Shown here piece by piece: positions 21,921 through 31,727 of a stretch of 64,000 nt of DNA. Origin of the DNA: Allolobophora icterica (lineage: Eukaryota; Annelida; Clitellata; Crassiclitellata; Lumbricidae); the NCBI GenBank assembly GCA_963556255.1, contig OY744611.1:9513876-9577875 (forward strand), in the 5' to 3' direction. The notes below the pieces were generated by a model. It was not told where the DNA came from. It did no database searches and saw nothing but the letters and a program-made list of their open reading frames with translations. The position numbers and the translations under genes are program-made. Position 1 is the first letter of the stretch. Every line of letters starts with the position of its first letter.

Positions 21921-22224
21921 AGCTGTTAGAAAACTCCAGTAAAATTTGGACAGATAATTTTAACATTAAGGACTTGCACAAACCACTCAAAGTTTTTATG
22001 AATTTCGTTTTATTAGTATGAAAATCTATACAGGAAAACGTTTTAATAAATAAATCGAATATGCTGTTTGTATTACACTAGTGAGTCTAATATATACTGT
22101 ATATTAATACTGCATACTGTGTCACACTTACTGTATAATGTATTGCATATAATACTATATTTAGTATATTACGACAAACTATTACTCTGTTATACTAGTT
22201 ATATTTACTAGTTAGTTGTTGCAG

Positions 22225-23816
22225 TCAAACAACATTAACTGGCCTGATTCGTTCTAAAACACTAGCCTTCGTTGGTTCTGAAAACTTATTTCTGTGATCT
22301 TCTACCACATGCAGCAAGAACTGCTTTTGTTCTTCATCGCATTTTACGGAAGAGTTAAGAACGACTTGGATAAGAACGACTCCTCGTTCTGCCAGGTGAT
22401 TAACTACTCTGATCGATTGAACAATATTCTGGTCTCTTCTGTATGTTTCGTGGAGTTCCCATTGAATCACATTGCTTGAAGTCTTCAGACTAGCCAAGGA
22501 TCTTAAAAATCTCACAGTATATATTGTGATCAAATCATGTAATCCTGTTAGTGATGGTTCATGCAAAGGTAGAATACATTTTGGTAGTTCCTCAGATCCT
22601 TCATTTTCATTGAGGGTCTTGACCATTCATCTCCTTCAACTGTGACTTCTTATAACAAGACTTCAGAGAAATACCACAAATGGCGATTAAATGCTGTTAT
22701 AGCAGCCATCGCCACTTTCTTGTTATGATATGACGACAGAGCGCAGAGCAAGGCAAGATAATTTCTTGGAGCTGCAGTTGATAGCGGACTTTGGAATCAG
22801 TGTTTGATCTTAATCGCAGTAACAGAAAGGCATAGGCCTACATCTTTCAGATGTTTCTATAATTAATTTGTCACTGTAAGAGATTCCACGAGTTATTCTT
22901 GATCCGATTGACCCTGCTTGCAAAGGTTCATATTGGTCACGGAATAGCCATATTTTTAGAGAACAAAATGGCCCGTGCCATCCAGCGAGCACGGTGTGTA
23001 GCTGTTGGATATCTGAAATGTACTACACGCGGTGGAAGGCCGCCTAAAAAATCGACAGCTCCAGCAATTCACCATAATCATCTCTTGGCTGGTATACCGT
23101 ATTTCTCAAGTTGGATTACAACAAACTCAATAACACTGTCTTTCCATGGAGCAATTATACCCTACATAGGCCTACTCTCGTCTTCCATCGCTGTTCAAAA
23201 GTCTTAGTCTAGCCTTGGCCAGAAGTCTTTAAAATGGACAAACAATTCCAGGTTTGGAAATTGCGTAACATCATGGAGGCTACAAACATTTTCTAGCATA
23301 ATCTCTGACACATGATGACGACAAGCTAAGTTCAGAAGTTCTTGGCCAAGCTCAGGCTCTAAACAAATACAAACTCCACCCTTAAGTCCAGCGTTTGACG
23401 CAGTAGTATCAAAACAAAGTTCCTTAATGCGATTTCGCAATCCCCACTTCGCCATGATTTCCAAAACTGCTTTTGACATGGTAACCGCTGTTCCACTGTG
23501 AAGTTTTGGGACAGGGAGCAACTTTACCATATTCTTTCTTGATACCAAAACTGGAAGTAAATCAATCCGTTCTCGTCCAGAACCAGTAAAATCGTCCATT
23601 ATGTTTCCATCCCAGTGCAAGACAAGTGGCACAACTGGATCAAAGAAAGCCTTAATTTCTGAAGTAAAAAGTTCACGATGTTTTATTCGTGCTCTGAGAA
23701 TGGCACTTGGACTTAAGATGAGCTCCTCAACATCTTGCTGGAGTTGTCCTGTAGAAGCTAGTATCAAGTGCATTAAGTGCAGCTCTTCAGGTGTAACTAC
23801 TTTTACTCTCCTCTAA
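22225..23816 (-). pseudogene. Decayed DNA-transposase-like gene, C-terminal about 530 residues
   Basis: On the minus strand, 23773-23204 is an open 189-codon frame with LVLHWDGNIMDDFTG, LLPVPKLHSGTAVTM, LCFDTTASNAGLKGGVC and LACRHHVSEIMLENV. Then come frameshifted blocks DDYGELLELSIFLGGLPPR and RARWMARAILFSKN (22.9-23.1 kb), a HLWYFSEVLL block (about 22660-22690), and an open 133-codon end (22626-22225) with VVNHLAERGVVLI and DEEQKQFLLHVVEDHR. I recall this order from a large family of unnamed invertebrate transposon proteins (some annotated cc8K15.2-like). The conserved acidic residues in HWD and CFDTT look like parts of a catalytic core, which is inference. Internal stops make it a relic. 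A C-terminal cousin lies at 37.65-37.94 kb. Confidence 0.6.
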
Positions 23817-23819
23817 ACT

Positions 23820-24845
23820 TTAGAGGCATTGTAGGTCCAACCTCAGATTCTGATGATATATCAGATGTGCTGCTGTCAGAAGATACACCATTGTTATCGT
23901 GATGAAGTCATAATTTACAAATATTTCCTGAAAAATCTGGAAACATTTTGGCAGAACTTCAACTGGCTTGTTCAAGTTCTAAATATTATTGTATCTTAGA
24001 CAAGATTTGGCAATAGAGTTTCTATACCATGGATCACCAAAAAAGGGTTTGGGAAAGATTAATAAATGATATGAAATTTTCCATAGTAGATGGGAACACC
24101 CTAATATACATCCATAGAGAACATGACCCTCAATATTCAAACAGTTTTAGCCTAAAATATCAAGGTTCATCTTGACTCAGTTAGATTAGGACAAGTTATA
24201 AACAGTTACACAATTATGGGTTACTATTCACTTGCATTAAAGCTACAAGGTTCTGTAGGAATTCTAGATCAAAAGTATCGAAATTATTGAAGCATTAATA
24301 GTTGCAAGTACAGCTGTCAAATAGAACTTAACCTCTATGTATATGCAACTTATAGTAATACATTCTTGGCAAAAGTAATAAAATCATTCGCTAGGTTGGG
24401 GTCAGGTTTATTCCAATTCTAATCTTTCAGCCAGTATCCCAATCCTCGCCATGTTAAGGGCGTACATAATCATATCGGGCATTACCTCATCGAGCTCAAC
24501 TAGCATTCCATATGAAAAATTCTAAACAGACTGTATAACCTGTTTTAGAAAGTATATTCTGTTTAGTTGGTTGTGAGGCGTCATTGTAACGACAAGGCTG
24601 TGTTACGTCGCCATAGCAATCGTTGTCGTTTTTATTATGACATAGTAATCGTATTGGTAAGTTATAATGCACATTAGTGTCAAGACTGCACAGTAAGGCG
24701 TTATGTCTCCATTACTTCGTGGTTATCCCTTTCAAACGCATTGGTTTCGAGTCGCCGCCAGGGGCACACCTGCTTCATACTGTTTCACTTTTATACAAAC
24801 TTGCCAATAAGAATGTAGCAATTAGCAGATTAGAAACTTTATTAC
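23820..24845. other. Intron-like DNA, no gene seen
   Basis: AT-rich sequence downstream (gene sense) of the CUB exon. I looked for a second-half CUB exon on the minus strand here and did not find one. Confidence 0.45.
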
Positions 24846-24849
24846 ATAC

Positions 24850-25019
24850 CGTAACCCAATCATCGGATGATTCTGTATCGAATGCCAGAAACGCTATGAT
24901 GATTGTTTTTCCAGACGGGACTGTGATATAACTGCAACAATCTAAATAATTTGCGTATGCCATTGGAAAATTCGGGGATGAAATTGTTCCAGATGGTCCA
25001 GAGAAATTTCTGTCACATT
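24850..25019 (-). CDS. CUB domain exon (first half) of an SRCR/CUB mosaic gene
   Basis: This 170-bp exon encodes the first half of a CUB domain, an extracellular beta-sandwich module. The start ECDRNFSGPSGTISSPNFP matches the C-G-G-x-x-x-x-x-x-G-x-I-x-S-P-N-x-P pattern. It continues with YANYLDCCSYITVPSGK and FLAFDTESSDDWVTV, with the paired Cys at YLDCCSY. The acceptor is ATAG at 25020-25021 and the exon begins in phase 1. The donor is GTATGT at 24844-24849, after a complete codon (phase 0). The remaining CUB half is not found in the window and may lie further left. It is on the same strand and in compatible phase with the SRCR exons at 35-63 kb, so I infer one gene. A damaged copy of its interior lies at 29056-29176. 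Confidence 0.75.
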
Positions 25020-25039
25020 CTATATAAAAGCACAAGAAA

Positions 25040-25453
25040 TGAACGTTGATTGCTCAAAATGGTGCCCGATGCTGAAATCTTTATTCACTGCACGTTTGTG
25101 TAACCAGGTCATGTCAGCGTCCAAGATGGCCGTTTGTTTATCTCTTAGCCGATAAAAGTTTCAAATAGTTCAACTTTTTACCTTCTAATCTCCACAACTA
25201 TGCACAATTTTGGTTTATAAAATACCTCTTAAATTACCTCGTCATGTTTTCAACGCATCTGCTAACAATTCCTGCAGCACTACTCGTACTAGCCGGTATG
25301 TACAACTCCGTCTTGATCGGCTTGGCCGGGAGGGTTCATGTCAGATCAGCTAATACGCGTTTAAAAGACAATACAAATGTAAAGCCCGGACATAATACTA
25401 CATAGGCCTACTACACGGAAATCATTCCAGACGTTAATGCCAGCCTCTTCAAT
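25040..25453 (+). promoter_or_regulatory. Putative 5' UTR / internal promoter of the LINE, with YY1-like site
   Basis: The stretch upstream of the LINE ORF contains CCAAGATGGCCG at 25121-25132, a consensus YY1-type element like the one positioning transcription of some mammalian LINE-1s. No TATA box is evident. The true 5' end is not resolved. A possible 8-bp duplication CTCTTCAA (25445-25452 and 28552-28559) would instead place the 5' end at the ATG, in which case this stretch is host intron. Confidence 0.35.
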
Positions 25454-28444
25454 ATGGACTACCGTACACTACATAACTTCGAAGTTCATCCACATTTCAG
25501 ACCCAAATCGAGGCGAGTTTTCGGACGAGTTCAACTTGTACTGTTGCTCCTCATTGGTTGCGTCGAAATGAACCCTGGACCAAACTCGAAACACCTACAA
25601 CTTGGATTACTAAAATGCCGTTCTGCCGTTAACAAAGCTGAACTCATTCACGACGTCATCCTCGAAAATAACCTCGACATTCTCATTATCACAGAAACCT
25701 GGATTAAACCTGATGACCCCCCTGCAATCTGCGACGATATTGCCCCTGAAGGTTATAAATGCCTACAGCATTGCCGCTCGGACCGCAGAGGTGGTGGGGT
25801 TGCCTTCATCTACCGCCAAGAAATCAACTTAAAAATCCTCAAATTGACATCTACTGCTTCCTCATATGAGCGTCTTTGCGCTAGAGCCATCCTTGGACCA
25901 TCTAATATCAACATCCTTGGAATCTACAGATCAAACCCAGCGCTGCCTACCAATATCTTCTTCGACGAATTCTCTGATCTTCTTGATGAGCTCTCAACCA
26001 CACCCGGACACCCTCTTATCTGCGGAGACTTCAACTGCCCTGGAAACTCACCATCCACGATTGACCAACGACTCTCCAACATACTTTTCTCCTACAATAT
26101 GGCCCAACGCGTTCGTACTCCAACCCGAACGGGTACGTCGACGGAAAACCTACTCGACCTACTAATCCAACAAGAAGATGATACCTCAATCAAGGACATC
26201 AAGGTAACTGATCCTGGCATCTCTGATCACTGTCTCATCACAGCAACTTTTCAACATAAAATCAATAAACCAAACATGATATGGTCATCTGCCAGAAACA
26301 CCAATAAACTTGATCTAACCATGTTTCGTCAAAGCCTCCAAAGTACTTCATGTTTCTCCACCCCCTCCGACGATCTTGATACTTTCACAGCCCAGCTCCA
26401 ATCCGACATAACTGCTGTTCTCAACGTCCACGCTCCTATACGAAAATTTGCCAACCGTTTGGGAAAACATCCGACAAGACTATCGCCAACAGCAAATGAG
26501 GCCAAACAGGACCGCCGAAGACTTGAACGCCGCTTTAGACGGACGGGAGCTGAATCGGATCGAATATCCTACCGAGCAGCATGCCGCACAGCAAACAGCG
26601 AAATCCGGAAGTCCAAGCGAGAATACTACCAGGACCGAATAACTGAGGCCAATGGTGACTCTAAGAAAACCTGGCAAATCGCTAAAGAACTGCTCCATCA
26701 TAAAAAGAAATCACCGATTGTAAATGATACATCTAATGCCAAAGACCGCTGTAATGAAATAGCTGCATTCTTTAATGACAAACTAAAAAAAATAAAACAC
26801 ACAATCCTGGATCGTCTTAAACCTCTACTTCACATCGACATTTCCTTTCTCCTTCCATCAACACCACAGCTCATGTCAGACTTCTCCCTAGTAACCATCG
26901 ATGAGGTCTCAAGGCTAATACTCAACCTTAAGCCCAAAACATCACCACTTGACTACCTACCCACTAAGATTCTTAAATCCTGCCCAGATCTTTTCGCTCC
27001 GCTTATTGCTCACCTTGCCAACCTCTCTTTCCAATCAGGCCGTTTCCCGACAAACTTCAAATCCGCCCAAGTCACCGCACTGCTAAAAAAAGATGGTCTT
27101 GATCCTTCAGATCTGTCAAACCTACGGCCGATATCAAACCTCAACACCATCTCCAAGATCCTAGAAAAACTCGCACTCGCCAGACTATTCCCACATATCA
27201 CCAGCTGTCCCAATTTCAACCCTTTTCAATCTGGTTTCAGACCTGGTCATTCTACTGAGACAACCCTCCTGAAAGTTACAAATGACATACTCTCGAACGT
27301 TGACAACGGCTCGGCAACCTTTCTTTTCTCACTTGATATCTCGGCCGCTTTCGATGCTATGGACCACAGGCTGCTGGTCGCCCGTGCACAAGAAGCTTTT
27401 GGCGTTACCGGCACCGCTTTAAACTGGCTGGCATCCTATCTTGAAGGGAGGCACTTCTTCATCGCCCTAGACTCTGCCAAATCTGAAACTTTGCCCTCCA
27501 CCACCGGAGTTCCACAGGGTAGTGTTCTTGGTCCTTTTCTTTTCTCCATGTTCATCTCACCAGTTAGTTCTCTCATCCAATCTTTCGGGATCCAACACCA
27601 CCAATATGCTGATGACACGCAACTCTATGCCTCCCTCACACCTGGGGACAATAGCTGTGACAACATCACTCGCTGTGCAGATGCCGTAAACCGTTGGTTC
27701 CTGGAAAATGGTCTCCTTCTAAACCCTTCCAAGACAGAAGCCATAGTTTTTGGAACCAGACCACAAATTGCCAAACATCATCCTCTGAATCCGACTTTCT
27801 CAAACACAGCAATAAACACGTCAACCAGTGTAAAAATTCTCGGCGTGAAACTTGACTCGACAATGTCAATGGATTTCCAAGTTTCTGAAATCATCCGCTC
27901 CACCAACTTTCATATCCGGGCTCTCAGGCACATCCGACCTTTTCTCACAGAAAACCTTGCAAACACCATCGCTTGTGGGATAGTCAACTCTCGCCTTGAC
28001 TATTGCAACAGCCTTCTCTACGGGACATCATCAAAAAATCTAACCTCTCTACAACGCATCCAAAACAACCTTGCTCGTGTCGTATGCAACTCCCCATATC
28101 GTGCCAGCAGCAAGCCACTCCTCAAATCCCTCCACTGGCTATCCGTCAAGGAAAGGATCATCTACAAAATCTCCGTTATCACCTATAACTGCATCACAAC
28201 ACATACTCCGTCATATCTCTCCGACCTTCTTCACAACCACATGCCATCGAGAAACATGCGGTCATCTGGAACCCGAACCCTTGTCCTTCATCGGTGTCGC
28301 ACTACAACTGCATCAAAATCTTTCACCTCGTCCGCCCCTCGAATCTGGAACAACCTACCAACCAACATCAGGATCTCTATGACTCTGGCCACTTTTAAGA
28401 AAAACTTAAAGACCGAACTTTTCAAACAGGCCTATCTGGACTGA
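25454..28444 (+). CDS. L2/CR1-clade LINE ORF2: 2A-like motif, AP endonuclease, reverse transcriptase
   Basis: An uninterrupted 996-codon ORF. Residues 31-43 (LLLIGCVEMNPGP) match the 2A ribosome-skipping consensus except for C in place of the usual D. The endonuclease runs from about 48 to 270, with ITETWIK (79-85), GGGVAFIYR (113-121), CGDFNCP (190-196) and SDHCLI (257-262). The RT runs from about 480 to 830, with NLRPISNL (556-563), FQSGFRPGHSTET (591-603), LDISAAFD (627-634), GVPQGSVLGP (685-694) and YADD (718-721). The C-terminus has SRLDYCNSL, LKSLHWLSVKERI and APRIWNNLP. All catalytic motifs look intact and there are no stops, so it is young and perhaps active. No separate ORF1 is seen upstream. 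The 3' side has a stem-loop and (ATT)n. It lies antisense in the intron preceding the CUB exon. Clade assignment (L2 versus Crack/CR1) needs a tree. Confidence 0.93.
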   Translation: MDYRTLHNFEVHPHFRPKSRRVFGRVQLVLLLLIGCVEMNPGPNSKHLQLGLLKCRSAVNKAELIHDVILENNLDILIITETWIKPDDPPAICDDIAPEGYKCLQHCRSDRRGGGVAFIYRQEINLKILKLTSTASSYERLCARAILGPSNINILGIYRSNPALPTNIFFDEFSDLLDELSTTPGHPLICGDFNCPGNSPSTIDQRLSNILFSYNMAQRVRTPTRTGTSTENLLDLLIQQEDDTSIKDIKVTDPGISDHCLITATFQHKINKPNMIWSSARNTNKLDLTMFRQSLQSTSCFSTPSDDLDTFTAQLQSDITAVLNVHAPIRKFANRLGKHPTRLSPTANEAKQDRRRLERRFRRTGAESDRISYRAACRTANSEIRKSKREYYQDRITEANGDSKKTWQIAKELLHHKKKSPIVNDTSNAKDRCNEIAAFFNDKLKKIKHTILDRLKPLLHIDISFLLPSTPQLMSDFSLVTIDEVSRLILNLKPKTSPLDYLPTKILKSCPDLFAPLIAHLANLSFQSGRFPTNFKSAQVTALLKKDGLDPSDLSNLRPISNLNTISKILEKLALARLFPHITSCPNFNPFQSGFRPGHSTETTLLKVTNDILSNVDNGSATFLFSLDISAAFDAMDHRLLVARAQEAFGVTGTALNWLASYLEGRHFFIALDSAKSETLPSTTGVPQGSVLGPFLFSMFISPVSSLIQSFGIQHHQYADDTQLYASLTPGDNSCDNITRCADAVNRWFLENGLLLNPSKTEAIVFGTRPQIAKHHPLNPTFSNTAINTSTSVKILGVKLDSTMSMDFQVSEIIRSTNFHIRALRHIRPFLTENLANTIACGIVNSRLDYCNSLLYGTSSKNLTSLQRIQNNLARVVCNSPYRASSKPLLKSLHWLSVKERIIYKISVITYNCITTHTPSYLSDLLHNHMPSRNMRSSGTRTLVLHRCRTTTASKSFTSSAPRIWNNLPTNIRISMTLATFKKNLKTELFKQAYLD

Positions 28445-28550
28445 TCTCCCTGCTCCCAGTGCTTCTGAATCGTTGCATCGATTTCCTTTCGACTGTTTAC
28501 GAACTATGGCACTTAAATCTCTGCTATTATTATTATTATTATTATTGTTG
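28445..28550 (+). terminator. LINE 3' UTR: stem-loop and (ATT)n tail
   Basis: AGTGCT at 28458-28463 can pair with GGCACT at 28508-28513 (five Watson-Crick pairs and one G-U), followed by an ATT tail at about 28524-28546. The 15-base motif AGTGCTTCTGAATCG is shared with 3' ends of truncated LINEs elsewhere in the window, where the bases vary but pairing is kept. This is likely the RT recognition structure for reverse transcription, by analogy with L2-type elements such as UnaL2. Confidence 0.55.
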
Positions 28551-29055
28551 ACTCTTCAACTATTCCATTAAGTTGTTTTGGTTTAGTCGAGTAAGGTTTC
28601 TTTTGTACCATTCACGCTTCTGATTAACTGGTTATTATTTGACAATCTCGTTATCGTTGCAGTTTTGTTATCGACTACATAGCGAACAATATTTACATTA
28701 TCATATTCGTAAAACGCCAAGTCGCTTATTTCTGGAACATTCGTACCGCACCGCATTTACCAAGTACCCTAACATATGATAGATTAGTGCAGACAATAGT
28801 CTAATAGTTTTACAACAGACCCAATGGTTGGGAAGGGCTTTTAATATGGACCCCCGTGTAATACGGACCATCGTGGGTATCTAGACTGTTGGGTCATTAC
28901 AGGTACTTTTTTAAATAGACCTAATCTTGTTTAAGTTCTTTTCCGTTTTCTGCATTCGTCCTGGACGCAGCAACTCATCATCATCAATGGCAAGCCCCAC
29001 TCCGGAGCGTAGACGTTCTTACAATTCTCTGCCAACCACTACGATCCTGCGCATT

Positions 29056-29176
29056 ATTCTGTATCGAATGCCAGAAACGCTATGATGATTTTTTCCAGAC
29101 GGGACTGTGATATAAATGCAACAATCAAAATAATTTTCGTATGCCATTGGAAAATTCGGGGATGAAATTGTTCCAG
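29056..29176 (-). pseudogene. Damaged copy of the interior of the CUB exon
   Basis: The minus strand reads GTISSPNFPMAYENYFDCCI and YITVPSGK. A 2-bp deletion after the GGAAAAA run then shifts the frame, and the downstream sequence still matches the nucleotides for FLAFDTE. Similarity to 24850-25019 is high but starts after the acceptor and stops before the donor, so both splice sites are missing. It cannot be spliced as an exon. It lies inside the inverted-repeat-bounded segment, suggesting capture at the DNA level. Confidence 0.75.
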
Positions 29177-29482
29177 TTGGAGGGCCGCGGATCATGGCAC
29201 GCAGAGCTCTCGCGTGCTCCTGGCGTTCCTCACATCGCGCATAGTGACCGAACATCCGAAATTTCCGCGCTGGTAAAGAATTATTTAAAGTTTTGTCCAA
29301 AAGTTGATATAAGAAAGTGTAGTTTTGAAAAATGTCACAAAAAATACCCCTAGGGCATCGACGTAGCGTGTTATTTTTAAGCATTAGATTTATTTCATAT
29401 TTTTATTGAAAAACCCGATCGCTCAACAGCACGCAGTCAGTCGATATTAAGTGTTTGGCCAAACACCCATGCCATGTGTAAT

Positions 29483-29490
29483 ACGCACTA

Positions 29491-29545
<55 letters not shown>

Positions 29546-30190
29546 GAGCTTTTATATAGCGCCCCTTCAAAGTTATCTACTCAGGAGCGCTCCTAATCCA
29601 ACCACGGCTAAAGAGAGTAGTTTTTAAGTTTGCAAGAAACAAGGTAGAGTGAGTCATAGGGACCAGGCGAAGTGCAACAGGAAGGCCATTCCAGGTTGCA
29701 GGTCCAGCGACCGAAAAAGAACGTCGCTGCATAATGGCTGTCCGCGTGCGGGGGGACCAATAGCTCGGCCTGGTCAGCCGAGCGAAGAGCAGATCTCCGC
29801 AAGACCCCCGAGGTAGAGCGACACAACACCCGCAGGTATGGGGGAGCAAGTCCCTCTAGACAACTCCTAACCAGTGCAGAGACCCTGTAGGCGATCCGCA
29901 GCGGGAAAGGGAGCCAGTGCAGAACATCCCGCATATAAAGAGAAACCTGACCAAATCTGGGGATGCGACCAATAAGACGTGCGGCTGCATGCAAAACCCG
30001 GTCCAAACACCCAAGGCGGGCAGCTGGGAGGCCAGCGTAAAGGGCGCTACAGTAGTCCAGACGGGAAACCACAAACGCATGGACAAGGGTAGAAGCAGCT
30101 GCCTGCGTCAGAGTGCGGGAGACTACCCTTAACTGACGAAGTTGATAATAAGAGTCCCGACAAAGCAAATTAATATGTCGCATGAATGTG
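29483..30190 (-). mobile_element. 5'-truncated CR1/L2-type LINE
   Basis: An open minus-strand frame (30183 down to about 29700, shifting near the end) carries RT C-terminal blocks: SRLDYCSALYAGLP, VLHAAARLIGRIPRF, DVLHWLPFPLRIAYRVSAL, GLAPPYLRVLC and, in the second frame, RSFSVAGPATWNGLPVAL. The 3' end has a stem-loop (29558-29566 with 29583-29591, 8 of 9 pairs) and an (ATT)n tail (29483-29545). Codon use is GC-rich compared with the surroundings. Confidence 0.8.
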
Positions 30191-30282
30191 AGCTCTTGAT
30201 CCAGAATTACACCAATTTATGATTGTGCAATACTGACCTGGGACGTATTGCACATTTGTAGGTTAATAATAACAATTTCTAG

Positions 30283-31317
30283 AGCGCCGTAACGCGACCA
30301 TGCAGCTACAAGGGCGCTGTACAGACAACACCTACAGCCTAGCATGATAGCCGGTCCTATTTAGCAGACGGATAGGGTTTGATGAAAAGATGACGCTTGA
30401 GCCGGGTCCGGAATGCCTCAATTGATGTCGCAGAACGGATCTCCGGTGGAAGGCCATTCCAGCTACGCGGTCCAGCGATTGAGAAGGAACAGGTCTCCTC
30501 GCACACTCCCCCTCAGACGCAGACCCGCGGCACATGATGACGTCTTCCTGCAAAAGTCTGTGATGTAGTCAGGCGCCATGCCGTGGAGCGCCTTGTAAAC
30601 GATCAAGCAGAGCTTGAACTCCACGCGCTGGGGAACCGGCAGCCAGTGGAGGGTGTCGCGCAGAAGTGGAGTCACGTGGTCAAACCGTCGCCGACCGCAG
30701 AGTAGCCTCGCCGCAGCTTTAAGGACCGACTGCAGCCCACCGATGAGACACTTCGGTGCTCCCGCAAGAAGACTGTTACAGTAGTCTACTCGAGAGAGCA
30801 CAAAGCAGGCCACTGCGGTCCTGGCGGCCTCGAATGGAAGCGACTTGAGACAAGTCCTGATGAGGCGGAGTTGGCGAAAGCATCGGTCAACGGTCGTACC
30901 AACGTGGGTCTTCATGGACAGGTCGGATTCCAATACGACCCCCAGGTCGCGGACGGACACCACCGGTTCCAGGAAGGCGCCAGCGACAAGCAGCGGGGAG
31001 AGGTCCAGCCGGCTCCACCGACGACGTGTCGCGCAGCACAGTAGCTCGGTCTTGGCCGGATTGAGACTGAGCCGATTGGAGGCCATCCATGCAGCGAATC
31101 GCTCGATAGCGAGAACCATGCATTCACGTGAGCGGTTTACCGCCGACGGGCAGTCGCTGGTGTACAGCTGGGAGTCGTCAGCGTAGAAATGAGACGACAC
31201 GCCCAGATCTGCCAGGCTCTCGAGGTCGGCCGTGTAGAGCAAGAACAGCAAGGCCCGAGCACTGAACCCCGAGGGACCCCAAATGCCAGCGGACGAGGGG
31301 GGGGGCGAGACGTGCAC
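30283..31317 (-). mobile_element. 5'-truncated CR1-type LINE with RT core
   Basis: An open frame of 284 codons on the minus strand (31317-30463) starts just before FYADDSQLYTS (catalytic YADD). It continues with NRLSLNPAKTELLCCATRR, VSVRDLGVVLESDLSMKTHV, SRVDYCNSLLAGAP, VLKAAARLLCGRRRFDHV and DTLHWLPVPQRVEFKLC. The open frame ends before the usual WN-LP block, which continues in another frame near 30450-30480. The 3' stem AGCGCC/GGCGCT lies at 30283-30288 and 30313-30318. It is GC-rich and a relic, though relatively well preserved. Confidence 0.8.
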
Positions 31318-31727
31318 AATGTAATACGGATCTAGTTCATTTTACACATTTTTAGGCTAATGTGCATGAAATGTCTAAAGTGGGCACACAATCGACGTGC
31401 TGGATTGGATTGTGTTTTAAGCCTGTCATTAATATGTTGTAGGCCTATAGTTAGCCTAAGTAGGTCTATGCTCTAGGTTTCTTCCGGTATTTTTTACTAG
31501 ATCCGGAAGAGTAGTCCGTTTTAAACAAATATATGTGTAATATGGACCTTGTTTTTATTTCTTAAAAGAAATCCTACAAATTCGTCAAGCAACCAAGACA
31601 TCTTTCACCATGTCACGATGATTATTAAAAGAAATCTATATAACTAGGAAATATGTGTTTTACTTAGGCTGGGCAGTCGGAGTAAATCGGATTTTCTCTT
31701 AGGGGTCCATAATAGATGCCCTTCCCC

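Larger units (their letters stand above)
28830..31727. mobile_element. Segment bounded by 25-bp inverted repeats, carrying a CUB-exon fragment and two LINEs
   Basis: Left end 28830-28854 and right end 31701-31726 are inverted repeats matching at about 22 of 25 positions (GGGAAGGGC, then TATGGACCCC). A phrase close to GTGTAATACGGACC recurs inside, at about 28855, 29472, 31320 and 31530. Two truncated LINEs (29483-30190, 30283-31317) are nested. No transposase frame and no clear target duplication are seen, so the DNA-transposon interpretation is inference. A fragment of the host CUB exon lies within it. Confidence 0.45.
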
